Origin: JAAUTT01 sp038213375
Lineage (GTDB): Bacteria > Bacteroidota > Bacteroidia > Bacteroidales > JAAUTT01
Assembly: GCA_038213375.1 (NCBI GenBank)
Contig: JBBQTB010000022.1
Location: forward strand, 23,559 to 87,558
Length of the DNA: 64,000 nt
Direction: 5' to 3'
Under the pieces are notes generated by a model. The model ran no database searches. It was given only the letters and a program-made list of their open reading frames with translations, and was not told the origin of the DNA. Every line of letters starts with the position of its first letter. Position 1 is the first letter of the stretch. Position numbers and translations under genes: made by a program. Positions 9,021 to 18,134 of this stretch are shown piece by piece.

Positions 9021-9727
9021 TTTTTTACCGTGATTTTAAATTGATTGAGTAATTTTTGAGTCAGTATTTTCACCCCATCGCTTGCTTTTTCTTTGATATA
9101 TTCAATTTTTCTGTTTGATGGAGATGGAACATCATTTGGATCAATAAGATATATTGGAACGTTAGAGGGTACATAATCTATTAAACCTGCAGCAGGATAT
9201 ACGTTTAAAGAAGTTCCGATTACAGCAAAAGCATCAGCATCGCGCACCATCTGGCTGGCTTCATAAAATACAGGAACGGCTTCGCCAAACCAAACAATAA
9301 ATGGGCGAAGTTGCGATCCTTTAGGGCATTTGTCGCCCCATTGAATTTCTTTGTATCCAATATCGATAACATAGGAAGGATCGGCGCAACTAGTGACTTT
9401 TGTCAACTCACCATGTAAATGAACAACATTGCTGCTTCCTCCACGTTCGTGCAAGTTATCAACATTTTGCGTAATGATGTGCACCTCAAAATATTTTTCA
9501 AGTTCAGCTAGACCTTTATGCCCATCGTTAGGCTGTGCAGTCTCAAGTTGTTTTCGTCGTTCGTTATAAAATTGTAAAACCAAGGGAGGATTTTTATTCC
9601 AGCCGTCAATACTGGCCACGGTCATAACATCATATTCTTCCCAGAGGCCATCGCTGTCTCTGAAAGTTTTAATACCACTTTCGGCACTCATACCAGCACC
9701 TGTAAGAATATACAATTTTTTCTTCAT
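9017..9727 (-). CDS. cobB: NAD-dependent protein deacylase (class III sirtuin)
   Basis: Sirtuins remove acyl groups from lysines using NAD. The 236-residue protein shows the NAD-binding GAGMSAESGIKTFRD (10-24), TQNVDNLHERGG (87-97) and the catalytic His105 in VHLHGEL. Tyr54 and Arg57 (FYNERR) match the YxxR pair that marks class III desuccinylase/demalonylase enzymes. The usual four zinc Cys are reduced to two (Cys114, Cys134), so the structural zinc is probably absent. The gene is upstream of, and overlaps, the outer-membrane barrel gene. Confidence 0.9.
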   Translation of the reverse strand: MKKKLYILTGAGMSAESGIKTFRDSDGLWEEYDVMTVASIDGWNKNPPLVLQFYNERRKQLETAQPNDGHKGLAELEKYFEVHIITQNVDNLHERGGSSNVVHLHGELTKVTSCADPSYVIDIGYKEIQWGDKCPKGSQLRPFIVWFGEAVPVFYEASQMVRDADAFAVIGTSLNVYPAAGLIDYVPSNVPIYLIDPNDVPSPSNRKIEYIKEKASDGVKILTQKLLNQFKITVKK

Positions 9728-9868
9728 CAGAGATAATTTATTTATTTTCTGGGGAAATCATTCTTTTATGCATAATTACAGGTTTCGAAGCCAAACAGAT
9801 TGATTTTATAGGACATTCAAATTTATATAAATCCTACCACTACTTCACGCCCTCGCCTAATAATTTAT

Positions 9869-9876
9869 TAACTTTG
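9869..9876 (+). promoter_or_regulatory. -7 box (TAACTTTG) of dnaG
   Basis: This is an exact match to the Bacteroidota TAnnTTTG consensus, 47 bp before the dnaG ATG. I see no clear TTG at the -33 position. Confidence 0.45.
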
Positions 9877-9923
9877 CAGACATTCAAATTTAATTGTTCA
9901 CCATATAATTCTTTTTATTCTAA

Positions 9924-11870
9924 ATGATTGACCAAAGTACTGTTGACCGGATATTTGAAGCAGCACAGATTGTTGATGTTGTTCAGGATTATATTACTTT
10001 GAAACGACGAGGGGTTAATTATTTGGGATTGTGTCCATTTCATAACGAAAAAACGCCGTCGTTTACTGTGTCGCCTGCTAAAAATATATACAAATGTTTT
10101 GGGTGCGGAAAAGGTGGAAATCCGGTGAACTTCGTTATGGAAAATGAGAAGATCAGTTATTATGAATCACTTAAATTTCTTGCCAGACGTTATCATATTG
10201 AAATTGTTGAAGCACAACAGTCAGAGGAAGAAATACAGCAGAGGACCGATCGTGAAAGTATGATGATTGTCTCTGACTTTGGACGAAAGCTTTTTATTGA
10301 AAATTTGTTTCAACGCACCGAGGGAAAGACGATAGGACTGAGTTATTTTAAGGAACGCGGCTTCCGCGAAGATATCATAAAAAAGTTCGAACTCGGATAC
10401 TGTCTGGAAGAGCGCGACCACTTTACAAAAAGGGCTCAAAAAGAGGGATTTAAACTTGAGTTTTTAGTAAAAACGGGATTAAGTATTCATAGCGAGGGGC
10501 ATTCGCCATTCGATCGGTTCTCGGGAAGGGTAATGTTCCCTATTCACAACCTAACAGGTAAGGTGATAGCATATGGTGGACGAGTAATGAAAGCCGACAA
10601 AAAAACGGCTAAATACCTTAATTCGCCTGAGTCGGAGATATATCATAAGAGTAATGTTTTATATGGAATATTTCATGCAAAAAAATCCATTGTTCAGGAA
10701 AATAAATGTTATCTGGTTGAAGGTTATACGGATGTAATATCTATGCATCAGGCTGGAATTGAAAATGTTGTGTCCTCATCAGGAACTTCATTAACAATTG
10801 AGCAAATACGTCTTGTTAAGCGTTTTACCAACAATATTACTATTTTGTATGATGGTGACCCGGCGGGCATTAAAGCCTCTTTACGTGGAATTGACCTTAT
10901 TTTGGAAGAAGGAATGAACGTTCGGGTTATTCTGTTGCCAGAACCTGAAGATCCCGATTCGTTTTCGCGTACACATAGTTCGTCGGAACTGGTGGAATAT
11001 TTAAGTACACACGAAACAGATTTTATTCATTTCAAAACCAATTTATTAATCTCCGATGCCGAGAACGATCCAATGAAAAGGGCTCAGGCAATTTCGGAGA
11101 TTGTGAAGTCAATTGCCATAGTACCCGATGCCATTACCCGATCTCTTTTTCTTCGGGAGTGTTCAAAACTACTTCATGTTGAGGAGAATATATTGTACCC
11201 CGAAGTAAATAACCAACGCAAAGCTGCCATCGCGAAAAAGGGAACCAGAGATTTCCCGGTACTTCTTCAACCACAGATTGATAACAAGGTATTCTCACCA
11301 ATCGAAATAAATGATTTGGCTGTTGTGGAACGGGAAATAGTTCGTTTGCTGTTGAATTACGGGATTTTACCTCTGTTTCCATTGTATAACGAAGACAATG
11401 AAGTAACTCACGAAATTTCAGTTGAAGAATATATTCTTCAAGAATTACAACGTGATGAACTTGAGTTGAGCCAGCCTTTATATAACCGAATACTTCAGGA
11501 ATTTCAACATTTTGTAAACAATGGAGAACTTCTGGACAACAAATATTTTATAGAATATCCCGAGGCAGAGATTAGTAAAGTAGCAGCAGATCTTATTACT
11601 CAAAAATATGAACTCAGCAAACGTTTCAAAAAGAAGGAAATATTTATTGAAACGGAAGATATGAAACTAAAAACCATTGTTCCGGAGATGATTCTCACAT
11701 ATAAGAGTAAACGGATTAATTTAATGATTAAAGAGGTTCAGTTACAGATATTGTCCATTCAAAAAGAGGACTATGCCGAGAAGCTAACCGAATTACAACA
11801 ACAGATGGTTCTGCTTCATAATCTCCGTAATGAAATATCTAAAAACCTTCGTGACAGGGTAATTATTTGA
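9924..11870 (+). CDS. dnaG: DNA primase
   Basis: DnaG makes RNA primers at the replication fork. The 648-residue protein has the CHC2 zinc finger (Cys37, His40, Cys58, Cys61; CPFHNEKTPSF and YKCFGCGKGG). A TOPRIM catalytic core follows, with VEGYTDVISM (about 265) and YDGDPAG (about 309). The region from about 430 on is a long helicase-interaction region, predicted mainly helical. It is monocistronic here and not next to rpoD or rpsU, unlike the macromolecular-synthesis operon of E. coli. Confidence 0.97.
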   Translation: MIDQSTVDRIFEAAQIVDVVQDYITLKRRGVNYLGLCPFHNEKTPSFTVSPAKNIYKCFGCGKGGNPVNFVMENEKISYYESLKFLARRYHIEIVEAQQSEEEIQQRTDRESMMIVSDFGRKLFIENLFQRTEGKTIGLSYFKERGFREDIIKKFELGYCLEERDHFTKRAQKEGFKLEFLVKTGLSIHSEGHSPFDRFSGRVMFPIHNLTGKVIAYGGRVMKADKKTAKYLNSPESEIYHKSNVLYGIFHAKKSIVQENKCYLVEGYTDVISMHQAGIENVVSSSGTSLTIEQIRLVKRFTNNITILYDGDPAGIKASLRGIDLILEEGMNVRVILLPEPEDPDSFSRTHSSSELVEYLSTHETDFIHFKTNLLISDAENDPMKRAQAISEIVKSIAIVPDAITRSLFLRECSKLLHVEENILYPEVNNQRKAAIAKKGTRDFPVLLQPQIDNKVFSPIEINDLAVVEREIVRLLLNYGILPLFPLYNEDNEVTHEISVEEYILQELQRDELELSQPLYNRILQEFQHFVNNGELLDNKYFIEYPEAEISKVAADLITQKYELSKRFKKKEIFIETEDMKLKTIVPEMILTYKSKRINLMIKEVQLQILSIQKEDYAEKLTELQQQMVLLHNLRNEISKNLRDRVII

Positions 11871-11904
11871 TTGTTAAAGTATTTATTTCAAACGGGAGGA
11901 AATT

Positions 11905-11912
11905 TATTTTTG
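11905..11912 (+). promoter_or_regulatory. -7 box (TATTTTTG) before the cytidylate-kinase-like gene
   Basis: An exact TAnnTTTG match lies 88 bp upstream of the ATG at 12001, which would leave a leader of about 80 nt. The -33 element is not clear. Confidence 0.4.
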
Positions 11913-12000
11913 ATTATTTCCAATAAAAGCTCAATTTTAATTGGAATTAAGAAACCAACAAGTTAATTTCATAAACTATTAAAATTTAAAACTGGGAATT

Positions 12001-12693
12001 ATGAGAATTGATTTGGTACAATACCTGAAGGACAAATATCAGGAGCGAAACCTGGAAAGTAAAGACCCGGGACCGGTTGTGACCATATCGCGAGAAAACG
12101 GCTGTCCCGGGCAAAAAATTGCACAACGTCTGAATGATATTTTAAATGAGAGATTACAACAGAAAGGCAAAAAGGCTGAATGGAAATGGGTAGGTAAAGA
12201 AATTTTTACCGAAGCAGCAAAGGAATTAAACCTTCAACCCGAAGAGGTGGAACAAGTTTTTAAGCAAACCGGGCGAAGTATTATCGATCAGGTTTTGAGC
12301 GCTCAATCCTCAAAGTTTTATAAAAATGATAAGAGTATCCGAATAGCAATCGGTCAAACCATTCGTTCGATGGCAAATGATGGTCATTCGATAATCCTTG
12401 GTCGTGGAGGAGTGGCAATAACAAGGGACATCAAAAAGTCGATTCACATTTATCTTGAGGCTCCACTGCCATGGAGAGCATCAGTTATTAGTGAAAGGCA
12501 ACATTGCACTGTTGATGAAGCAAAAAAGATAGCTATAGAAACAGATAAACGGAGAGAAGAGTATCGCGATTATTTTCAGGGAAGGGGTAATGATTATACC
12601 TGGTATGATGTTCGTTATAATTGCATGACTCTGGGCATAGATGAAATCGCGGAGTCGATACTAAAACTGATGGAAATTAAAAAACTGATATAA
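12001..12693 (+). CDS. cytidylate-kinase-like family protein
   Basis: The 230-residue protein belongs to the cytidylate-kinase-like (Cmk-2) P-loop group. The N-terminal nucleotide-binding loop is TISRENGCPGQKIAQ (about 28-42), and a second conserved stretch is IILGRGGVAI (about 130-139). Arg-rich residues in SERQHCTVDEAKK and DKRREEYRDYF resemble the lid and LID arginines of nucleoside monophosphate kinases. The true substrate of this subfamily is not established; it is distinct from the canonical Cmk. The gene is followed by a clear terminator. Confidence 0.78.
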   Translation: MRIDLVQYLKDKYQERNLESKDPGPVVTISRENGCPGQKIAQRLNDILNERLQQKGKKAEWKWVGKEIFTEAAKELNLQPEEVEQVFKQTGRSIIDQVLSAQSSKFYKNDKSIRIAIGQTIRSMANDGHSIILGRGGVAITRDIKKSIHIYLEAPLPWRASVISERQHCTVDEAKKIAIETDKRREEYRDYFQGRGNDYTWYDVRYNCMTLGIDEIAESILKLMEIKKLI

Positions 12694-12713
12694 ATTTATA
12701 GGGTTAAAATGGG

Positions 12714-12743
12714 AAAGCCATCAGAGATGATGGCTTTCTTTTT
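12714..12743 (+). terminator. rho-independent terminator
   Basis: A perfect 10-bp stem (AAAGCCATCA / TGATGGCTTT) with a GAGA loop is followed by CTTTTT. It lies 21 bp after the cytidylate-kinase-like gene. Confidence 0.85.
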
Positions 12744-12754
12744 AAAACAGATTT

Positions 12755-14410
12755 CTATTTTAATATCTGCATGGTATTATATTTACCAGCCAATTCCAAT
12801 GCATTATAAACATTTAATACCCCTCCGGTGATGGATAATGTACCAAAACGAACTTTTTCTTTTTTCTTGCTGATTTGATTTGGCTGATAAACTTTCAGCC
12901 GGGGATATTTAATGGTTGAATTTATTAAGATCTCTTTTATTTGGGAGGCATTAAGGGAGGGATAAGCCGATTTAATAAGCGCAGCAGCTCCGGCGGTCAT
13001 CGGAGCAGAAAAGCTTGTACCATCCATAACTCCATATTTATTACCAGGTTGTGTAGAATAGATACTAACACCAGGCGCGAAGAACTCTACTGTTTTTTTA
13101 CCATAGTTAGAAAAATCACCGGGTAAGGTTTTATTCTTTTTTTGAAACGAAGCACCAATATTCATCCAGTTTTCCATGATTTTATTACCTGCTTTATCGG
13201 TATTGTTCGGAAATCGCTCGAGCGTATCTGTGTTTTCAGAATCATTGCCAGCCGCGTGAATAATAAGAACATCTTTTGAAGCTGCGAATTTGAGGGCATC
13301 ATCAACAAAATTTTTCTGTGGAGAAAAATCTTTTCCAAAACTTAAATTAATTATTTGTGCACCATTTTGTACAGCGTAAATAATTGCATTGGCAACATCT
13401 TTATCCCTTTCGTCTCCATCAGGAATAGCTCTGATAACCATTATCTTAACACTATCGGCAATTCCTTTAATTCCAAGATCATTGTGTCGGTTTGCAGCAA
13501 TGATTCCAGCTACAAAAGTTCCATGATCCGGAGAACTTCCTATAACATCGTTGTTACCATACGGTATGTTGTCCCAAATTTCGGGGTTGTCACCAACAAT
13601 TGTTCTGGGATTGAAATCGGTATTATAATGATAATTGGCTTTGATGTTAATATAATCAGTGTATTTTTTGAATTGGTTCCGATCAAACCCTTTTTTATAA
13701 ATCTCAGATAAAAAGGCTTTTATAGAGATCAGCCGTTTGTCATTTCCAGGGTTAATTGATTTAATATCAGCGATAGTATAATCTGTTTTATTAAAAATAC
13801 TTATCATTATACTGTCAGAAAACCAGAATGCATTTGAAAAGGCTGAAATATCAGCAAAATCGCGTTTTGATTTGTTTGATTTTTCTAAGTATTTTTCTTT
13901 TGCTTTTTCAAGATATAGAAATTCAGTTAGATCATCTCCTGATAAAGAAGATTTTTTAACACCATCGAATTTTTCGATAAATTTTAGGTAAAGTCTTGTT
14001 AACTCTGTTGTTTCTTCTTTAATGTTCTTGCCATCTTTGCCTCCAATGAAATTCCATCCATTCACATCGTCAATGTATCCATTATGATCATCGTCAATGC
14101 CATTCCCTGGTATCTCGCCTTCGTTCACCCAAATTTTCCCTATTAAATCTTCATGATTTATGTCTACACCGCCATCAATAACGGCAACAATGACCCTTTT
14201 CATGGTTTTGCCCTTTAGAAGTTTTTCGTATGCTTCATCGGTACTAATTCCCTGAATCTTATTAACTTTATAGTCGAGGTTATGCCAGTTGTCATATTTA
14301 TTAATGGTAGTTTTCCCATCAGCAGCAAAAGCGGTTTGCGCACCGATGTTCAAAGAAATCATGCTTAATAATATACCTGAGACAAGAGAGAAATAATATT
14401 TGAAATTCAT
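12755..14410 (-). CDS. secreted subtilisin-like serine protease (S8)
   Basis: The 551-residue protein has an N-terminal signal peptide (about 1-24) and the subtilase triad. The Asp is D79 in VAVIDGGVDINHE, the His lies in DHGTFVAGI (about 295), and the Ser lies in DGTSFSAPMTAGAAAL (about 462). About 200 residues separate Asp and His. This is much more than in subtilisin (about 32) and is an insertion seen in some Bacteroidota S8 proteases. There is no type IX sorting domain at the C-terminus (it ends GKYNTMQILK), so the protein is probably periplasmic. It stands alone. Confidence 0.9.
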   Translation of the reverse strand: MNFKYYFSLVSGILLSMISLNIGAQTAFAADGKTTINKYDNWHNLDYKVNKIQGISTDEAYEKLLKGKTMKRVIVAVIDGGVDINHEDLIGKIWVNEGEIPGNGIDDDHNGYIDDVNGWNFIGGKDGKNIKEETTELTRLYLKFIEKFDGVKKSSLSGDDLTEFLYLEKAKEKYLEKSNKSKRDFADISAFSNAFWFSDSIMISIFNKTDYTIADIKSINPGNDKRLISIKAFLSEIYKKGFDRNQFKKYTDYINIKANYHYNTDFNPRTIVGDNPEIWDNIPYGNNDVIGSSPDHGTFVAGIIAANRHNDLGIKGIADSVKIMVIRAIPDGDERDKDVANAIIYAVQNGAQIINLSFGKDFSPQKNFVDDALKFAASKDVLIIHAAGNDSENTDTLERFPNNTDKAGNKIMENWMNIGASFQKKNKTLPGDFSNYGKKTVEFFAPGVSIYSTQPGNKYGVMDGTSFSAPMTAGAAALIKSAYPSLNASQIKEILINSTIKYPRLKVYQPNQISKKKEKVRFGTLSITGGVLNVYNALELAGKYNTMQILK

Positions 14411-14489
14411 GTTTTACCGTTTTATAAATGCTTGATCGACGGGCGTAAAGATACTATTTAAAACGTGTAATTGTTCTGGTTTTATAAAA

Positions 14490-14522
14490 CAAAAAAGCCA
14501 TCCATTTCCGGATGGCTTTTTA
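14490..14522 (-). terminator. terminator after hsp20 (symmetric)
   Basis: The stem AAAAAGCCATCC / GGATGGCTTTTT with a 6-nt loop is flanked by A and T runs on both sides. It can work in both directions; on the minus strand it lies 11 bp after the hsp20 stop. Confidence 0.85.
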
Positions 14523-14532
14523 AAAGCCGAAA

Positions 14533-14958
14533 TTAAGCAATGGTAATTTCCCGGGCTGGTTTAACTTTTGAATCTTCACGCTTAGGTATTTGAATGCTGA
14601 GAATACCATTTTTGTGTGTTGCCAAAATCTTTTCCGTATTTATGGAATCTGGCAGAGAAAAGCTTCGTTTGAATGAGCTATAATTGAATTCTCTACGATT
14701 AAAATCGGGTTTATTTTCCACATTTTCGCTTTCTTTTTCCGACGAAATAGTTAGAACATTGTGATCCAGATTGATTTTAAAATCATCCTTGTCTAAACCT
14801 GGTGCAGCGACTTCAATTTTGAAATCATCTCCGTTTTCGGCAATATTTACTGCTGGTGTACTAAAATGGGTTTGATTATCAAATAAATCGCTTAATAAAC
14901 TTGATCTGAAAAAATCATCGGCCAAAGCAGGTCTGTTAAATCTTACAATTGGTAACAT
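14533..14958 (-). CDS. small heat-shock protein (Hsp20/alpha-crystallin)
   Basis: The 141-residue cytosolic holdase chaperone has an alpha-crystallin domain at about 35-130 (DFKIEVAAPGLDKDDF, NVLTISSEK, and the KNGILSIQIPK C-terminal strand). A short N-terminal arm of about 30 residues carries the FFRSSLLSDLF motif, which is common in Bacteroidota Hsp20. A purine-rich AGGAGGA lies 7 bp before the ATG, an unusually strong Shine-Dalgarno for this phylum. A perfect palindrome 100 bp upstream may control it. Confidence 0.92.
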   Translation of the reverse strand: MLPIVRFNRPALADDFFRSSLLSDLFDNQTHFSTPAVNIAENGDDFKIEVAAPGLDKDDFKINLDHNVLTISSEKESENVENKPDFNRREFNYSSFKRSFSLPDSINTEKILATHKNGILSIQIPKREDSKVKPAREITIA

Positions 14959-15057
14959 AGTTTAATCCTCCTATAATTTAATTATTTTTATGCTCAAGAT
15001 CATTCAATTTATGTACCAATGACCAAACAAAGACAAAATGGCCGATTTATTTATTTA

Positions 15058-15080
15058 TATCATGCCATTATGGCATGATA
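15058..15080. promoter_or_regulatory. perfect 10-bp inverted repeat between divergent hsp20 and response regulator
   Basis: The arms TATCATGCCA (15058-15067) and TGGCATGATA (15071-15080) flank a TTA spacer. The palindrome sits in the 316-bp gap between the divergent genes, which otherwise holds nothing I recognise. No T-run follows, so a dimeric-regulator operator is more likely than a terminator. Confidence 0.5.
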
Positions 15081-15274
15081 AGCGTAAATAGCATATGCTC
15101 GATTATTGTTTACGAATGTCACTTTAGTTGAAATTAATCGATGTAATTTTACACGAACAATGAATAATAAAATGTATTTACGAATAGGAAAATAATAATG
15201 TAATATAATTTTTACGATTTTTTCTTTTATAATTAAGAATATGGCAATAAGAATATTGTTGTAACTTGAAGTTC

Positions 15275-15955
15275 ATGAAAATACTAATTGTTGAAGACGA
15301 AATTGCTCTGGCCGAATCCATTGAAAACTATTTAAAACAGGAAGGATACCTTTGTGAATTGGCTTATACTTATGCGAAAGCAAGCGAAAAGGTTAATCTA
15401 TACAAATATGATTGTGTTATTGTAGATATTGGTTTGCCAGACGGTAGTGGGTTACATATTATTGGAGAGCTAAAAAAAATTAAGTCAAATGCCGGAATCA
15501 TTATTATTTCGGCTCGTAACGCACTTGATGATAAAATAGATGGTTTGGAAATCGGTGCCGATGATTATCTTACAAAACCATTTCATTTATCTGAACTTAA
15601 TGCGCGCATCAAATCGTTGATTCGCCGACGATCCTTTAATGGGAGCAACCAAATCATTTGCAATGAAATAACGATTAATCCTGATAATTTCGAAGTTTTT
15701 ATTAATAATCAAATACTTACATTGACAAAAAAGGAATACGATATGCTAATTTACTTTTTGTCGAACAAAAATAGGGTGGTTACGAAAGAATCTATCGCTG
15801 AACATCTATGGGGTGACAATGTGGATTTGCTTGATTCATATGATTTTATTTATACGCACATAAAAAATCTCCGGCGTAAAATGGTGGACAAAGGAGGAAA
15901 CGACTACATTCAAACAATATATGGAGCAGGATATAAATTTAATATCAATATATAA
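15275..15955 (+). CDS. OmpR-family response regulator
   Basis: The 226-residue protein has an N-terminal receiver (acidic pocket VEDE, phospho-acceptor Asp51 in VIVDIGLPDG, Lys101 in DDYLTKPFH). A C-terminal winged-helix DNA-binding domain follows (about 125-225, ending in IQTIYGAGYKF). I chose the ATG at 15275; a TTG nine bases upstream is possible. It is followed after 9 bp by its histidine kinase. By family it binds DNA as a phosphorylated dimer. Possible targets are the two small exported proteins just downstream, but no binding site was recognised. Confidence 0.93.
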   Translation: MKILIVEDEIALAESIENYLKQEGYLCELAYTYAKASEKVNLYKYDCVIVDIGLPDGSGLHIIGELKKIKSNAGIIIISARNALDDKIDGLEIGADDYLTKPFHLSELNARIKSLIRRRSFNGSNQIICNEITINPDNFEVFINNQILTLTKKEYDMLIYFLSNKNRVVTKESIAEHLWGDNVDLLDSYDFIYTHIKNLRRKMVDKGGNDYIQTIYGAGYKFNINI

Positions 15956-15964
15956 AGCTATTTT

Positions 15965-17233
15965 TTGAAACTTCTTGCCAAAACTTCAGTCTATTATTTT
16001 AGCTCAGCAATCATTGTATTTTTGGTTGGTGGGATTGTATTTTTTGAAGTACTTAAGATCGTTTTTTACAAACAAGTCGACGAAAATCTGTACTTTGAAA
16101 AGGCAATCATTGAAGAAGAAATACAACATAATCTGAATATTCCTGATTATTCTACCAGATTTGGACATGAAATTGAAGTTGTTTTAAACAATCGCTATTT
16201 GAGAAAGTCTTTTTCATTGAAGGATACCATGATTTTCGATACAATTCAGAATGAGTATGGTCAATATCGATTTATGTTTGTTTCAGATAACACCAACCAA
16301 AGAGGTTATACCATTGCAATTTTACATCCTTTAAGCGAAACACATATTTTAATGCAAACTATTGTAAAGGTGATGTTTATAATGTTTATATCGTTACTCT
16401 TAGTGTTGATTATTATAAATTATATAATTTCCAGACGATTATGGCTGCCTTTTTATGGAACCATTAAGGCTATAAATGGTTATGATGTTAAGAATAATAT
16501 ATTAATGAATTTTCCACAGACCAATGTAACTGAATTTGAAAAACTAAATCATGTATTGCTTTCTATGTCGGAAAAAATACGTCACGATTTTTTTAATTTA
16601 AAAGAATTTACTGAAAACGCATCGCATGAGATTCAGACCCCTTTGGCAATCATCAAATCTAAACTCGAGCTATTAATTCAATCAGAAAACCTTGGTTCAA
16701 CTGAACTGGGAACTATACAAGCAATTAATCAGGCAATTACGAGGTTATCAAAATTGAACTCGGGGCTGCTTCTTATTACCAAAATTGAGAACAATCAGTT
16801 CGAAAACCTTGAGCAGGTGTATTTAAATAAAGTGATTGAACGGGCTTTAAAAACTTATGAGGAGTTTATTGAACATAAACAGTTAAAAATAACTACTAAT
16901 CTGGAGGAGTTTTCCGGGATTTTAATGAATCATACACTAACAGAAATACTGGTTACGAACCTCATTAATAATTCAATCAAGCACAACGTCGAAGGAGGTT
17001 TTATCAGAATTGAGCTATCCAAAGCGTCACTATCAATTACAAATTCGGGAAACTTTTTGAATGAAAATACTTCAGAATTATTTAGCCGATTTAAAAAAGT
17101 AAGTAAACGTTCAGATTCATTGGGACTTGGACTTGCCATAGTTAAAAAGATATGTGATTTCTATCAAATAAATATTTCGTATAACTACCAGGAAGAACAA
17201 CATTCGGTTGTTTTAATTTTTCCAGCTAAATAA
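15965..17233 (+). CDS. sensor histidine kinase
   Basis: The 422-residue inner-membrane sensor has two transmembrane segments (about 10-32 and 133-155) enclosing a periplasmic domain of about 100 residues. The HisKA dimerisation helix holds His221 in NASHEIQTPLAI, and the HATPase domain shows NLINNSIKHN and SLGLGLAIVKKI. A glutamine replaces the usual arginine or leucine next to the phosphorylation site (HEIQTP). The start is a TTG, 9 bp after the regulator stop; no ATG fits. No HAMP domain is evident. The signal is unknown. Confidence 0.9.
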   Translation: MKLLAKTSVYYFSSAIIVFLVGGIVFFEVLKIVFYKQVDENLYFEKAIIEEEIQHNLNIPDYSTRFGHEIEVVLNNRYLRKSFSLKDTMIFDTIQNEYGQYRFMFVSDNTNQRGYTIAILHPLSETHILMQTIVKVMFIMFISLLLVLIIINYIISRRLWLPFYGTIKAINGYDVKNNILMNFPQTNVTEFEKLNHVLLSMSEKIRHDFFNLKEFTENASHEIQTPLAIIKSKLELLIQSENLGSTELGTIQAINQAITRLSKLNSGLLLITKIENNQFENLEQVYLNKVIERALKTYEEFIEHKQLKITTNLEEFSGILMNHTLTEILVTNLINNSIKHNVEGGFIRIELSKASLSITNSGNFLNENTSELFSRFKKVSKRSDSLGLGLAIVKKICDFYQINISYNYQEEQHSVVLIFPAK

Positions 17234-17321
17234 AATTGGTTTGCTTCAGAATTAAATCAGAATTGGTTAATATGTTTGAGCATAATTTAAATCAAGAAGT
17301 ATTAACTTAAATAATTTAATC

Positions 17322-17525
17322 ATGAAAAAGTTGTTATCAATAATGGTTATAGTTGCATTTCTTGGCGGCATGGCAGTGGCACAAAATCCACCTGTAGTAA
17401 AGGAAAAGGTCAAAACTGAAACAAAGGCGGGTAAAAAGAAACATAAAGCTGGTAAAACGAAAACCAAAGGGTCAGCAAAGGCTGAAAAAGTAACACAAAA
17501 ACCGGTAGAAAAAGCTCAAAAGTAA
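17322..17525 (+). CDS. small lysine-rich exported protein
   Basis: The 67-residue protein has a signal peptide (MKKLLSIMVIVAFLGGMAVAQ) and a mature part that is almost only Lys, Ala, Thr, Gly and Val (KAGKKKHKAGKTKTKGSAKA). The mature peptide is strongly basic and probably disordered. It follows the two-component pair by 88 bp. Similar short basic exported proteins are common in Bacteroidota, but I know of no assigned function. The composition would suit binding to polyanions such as lipid A phosphates or nucleic acid (inference). Confidence 0.6.
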   Translation: MKKLLSIMVIVAFLGGMAVAQNPPVVKEKVKTETKAGKKKHKAGKTKTKGSAKAEKVTQKPVEKAQK

Positions 17526-17639
17526 TTGTTTAAATGTTTGAATGAAGGCTTCGTTTATTTTGAAATAATTTTTAGTAAGCGGAGTTTTCATTTAAGTATT
17601 ATTTTACAACAGAAAATAAAAAATTGGGTGAAAATTCGG

Positions 17640-17948
17640 ATGAAAAAATTGGTTTCCATAGCATTTATACTGATTATTTTTTTTGAATCAGTTGGAGCAA
17701 TTACAAAAACGGCTATTAAACCGCGTGAATTGATGAAAGAGATTACTAATGATATTGCAACAAATTTTACTGATTACTTAATTATAGAAGCATTTAAAGT
17801 AAACAATAATGGGGTTATAAGTTACGAAGTTAGACTTAAACATGAAGCATTGAGATTAACAATTTATTATAATGATAACGGGAAATTTATTAGAAAGGCT
17901 TTACCCCCAAAGTCATCAAAAGCACTTACTGAAAAACTAAGCGGCTAA
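17640..17948 (+). CDS. small exported protein, PepSY-like size
   Basis: The 102-residue protein begins at the ATG at 17640 with a signal peptide (MKKLVSIAFILIIFFESVGA). The frame is open further upstream but lacks a sensible start. The mature domain of about 80 residues has an alpha/beta pattern (ELMKEITNDIATNF, then VISYEVRLKHEALRLTIYYN). This resembles the putative beta-lactamase-inhibitor-like PepSY proteins that accompany two-component systems in Bacteroidota, but the match is only by pattern. It lies 114 bp after the lysine-rich protein. Confidence 0.55.
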   Translation: MKKLVSIAFILIIFFESVGAITKTAIKPRELMKEITNDIATNFTDYLIIEAFKVNNNGVISYEVRLKHEALRLTIYYNDNGKFIRKALPPKSSKALTEKLSG

Positions 17949-18134
17949 TTTAGGGAAAAGTATAAAGACCAACTATTGAGTTGGTTTGGTTAATGTAATT
18001 GTAATAAGAACTAAAGCTGAATAACTAAAAATTTGTTTGGTAGATGAAGCATAATTTATTTCATAGTTAAGATTATTGGAATAATAAGAGAAATGTGATT
18101 TAATTTGTGTTTTCAAAATCCGAAATCAGGTTTA

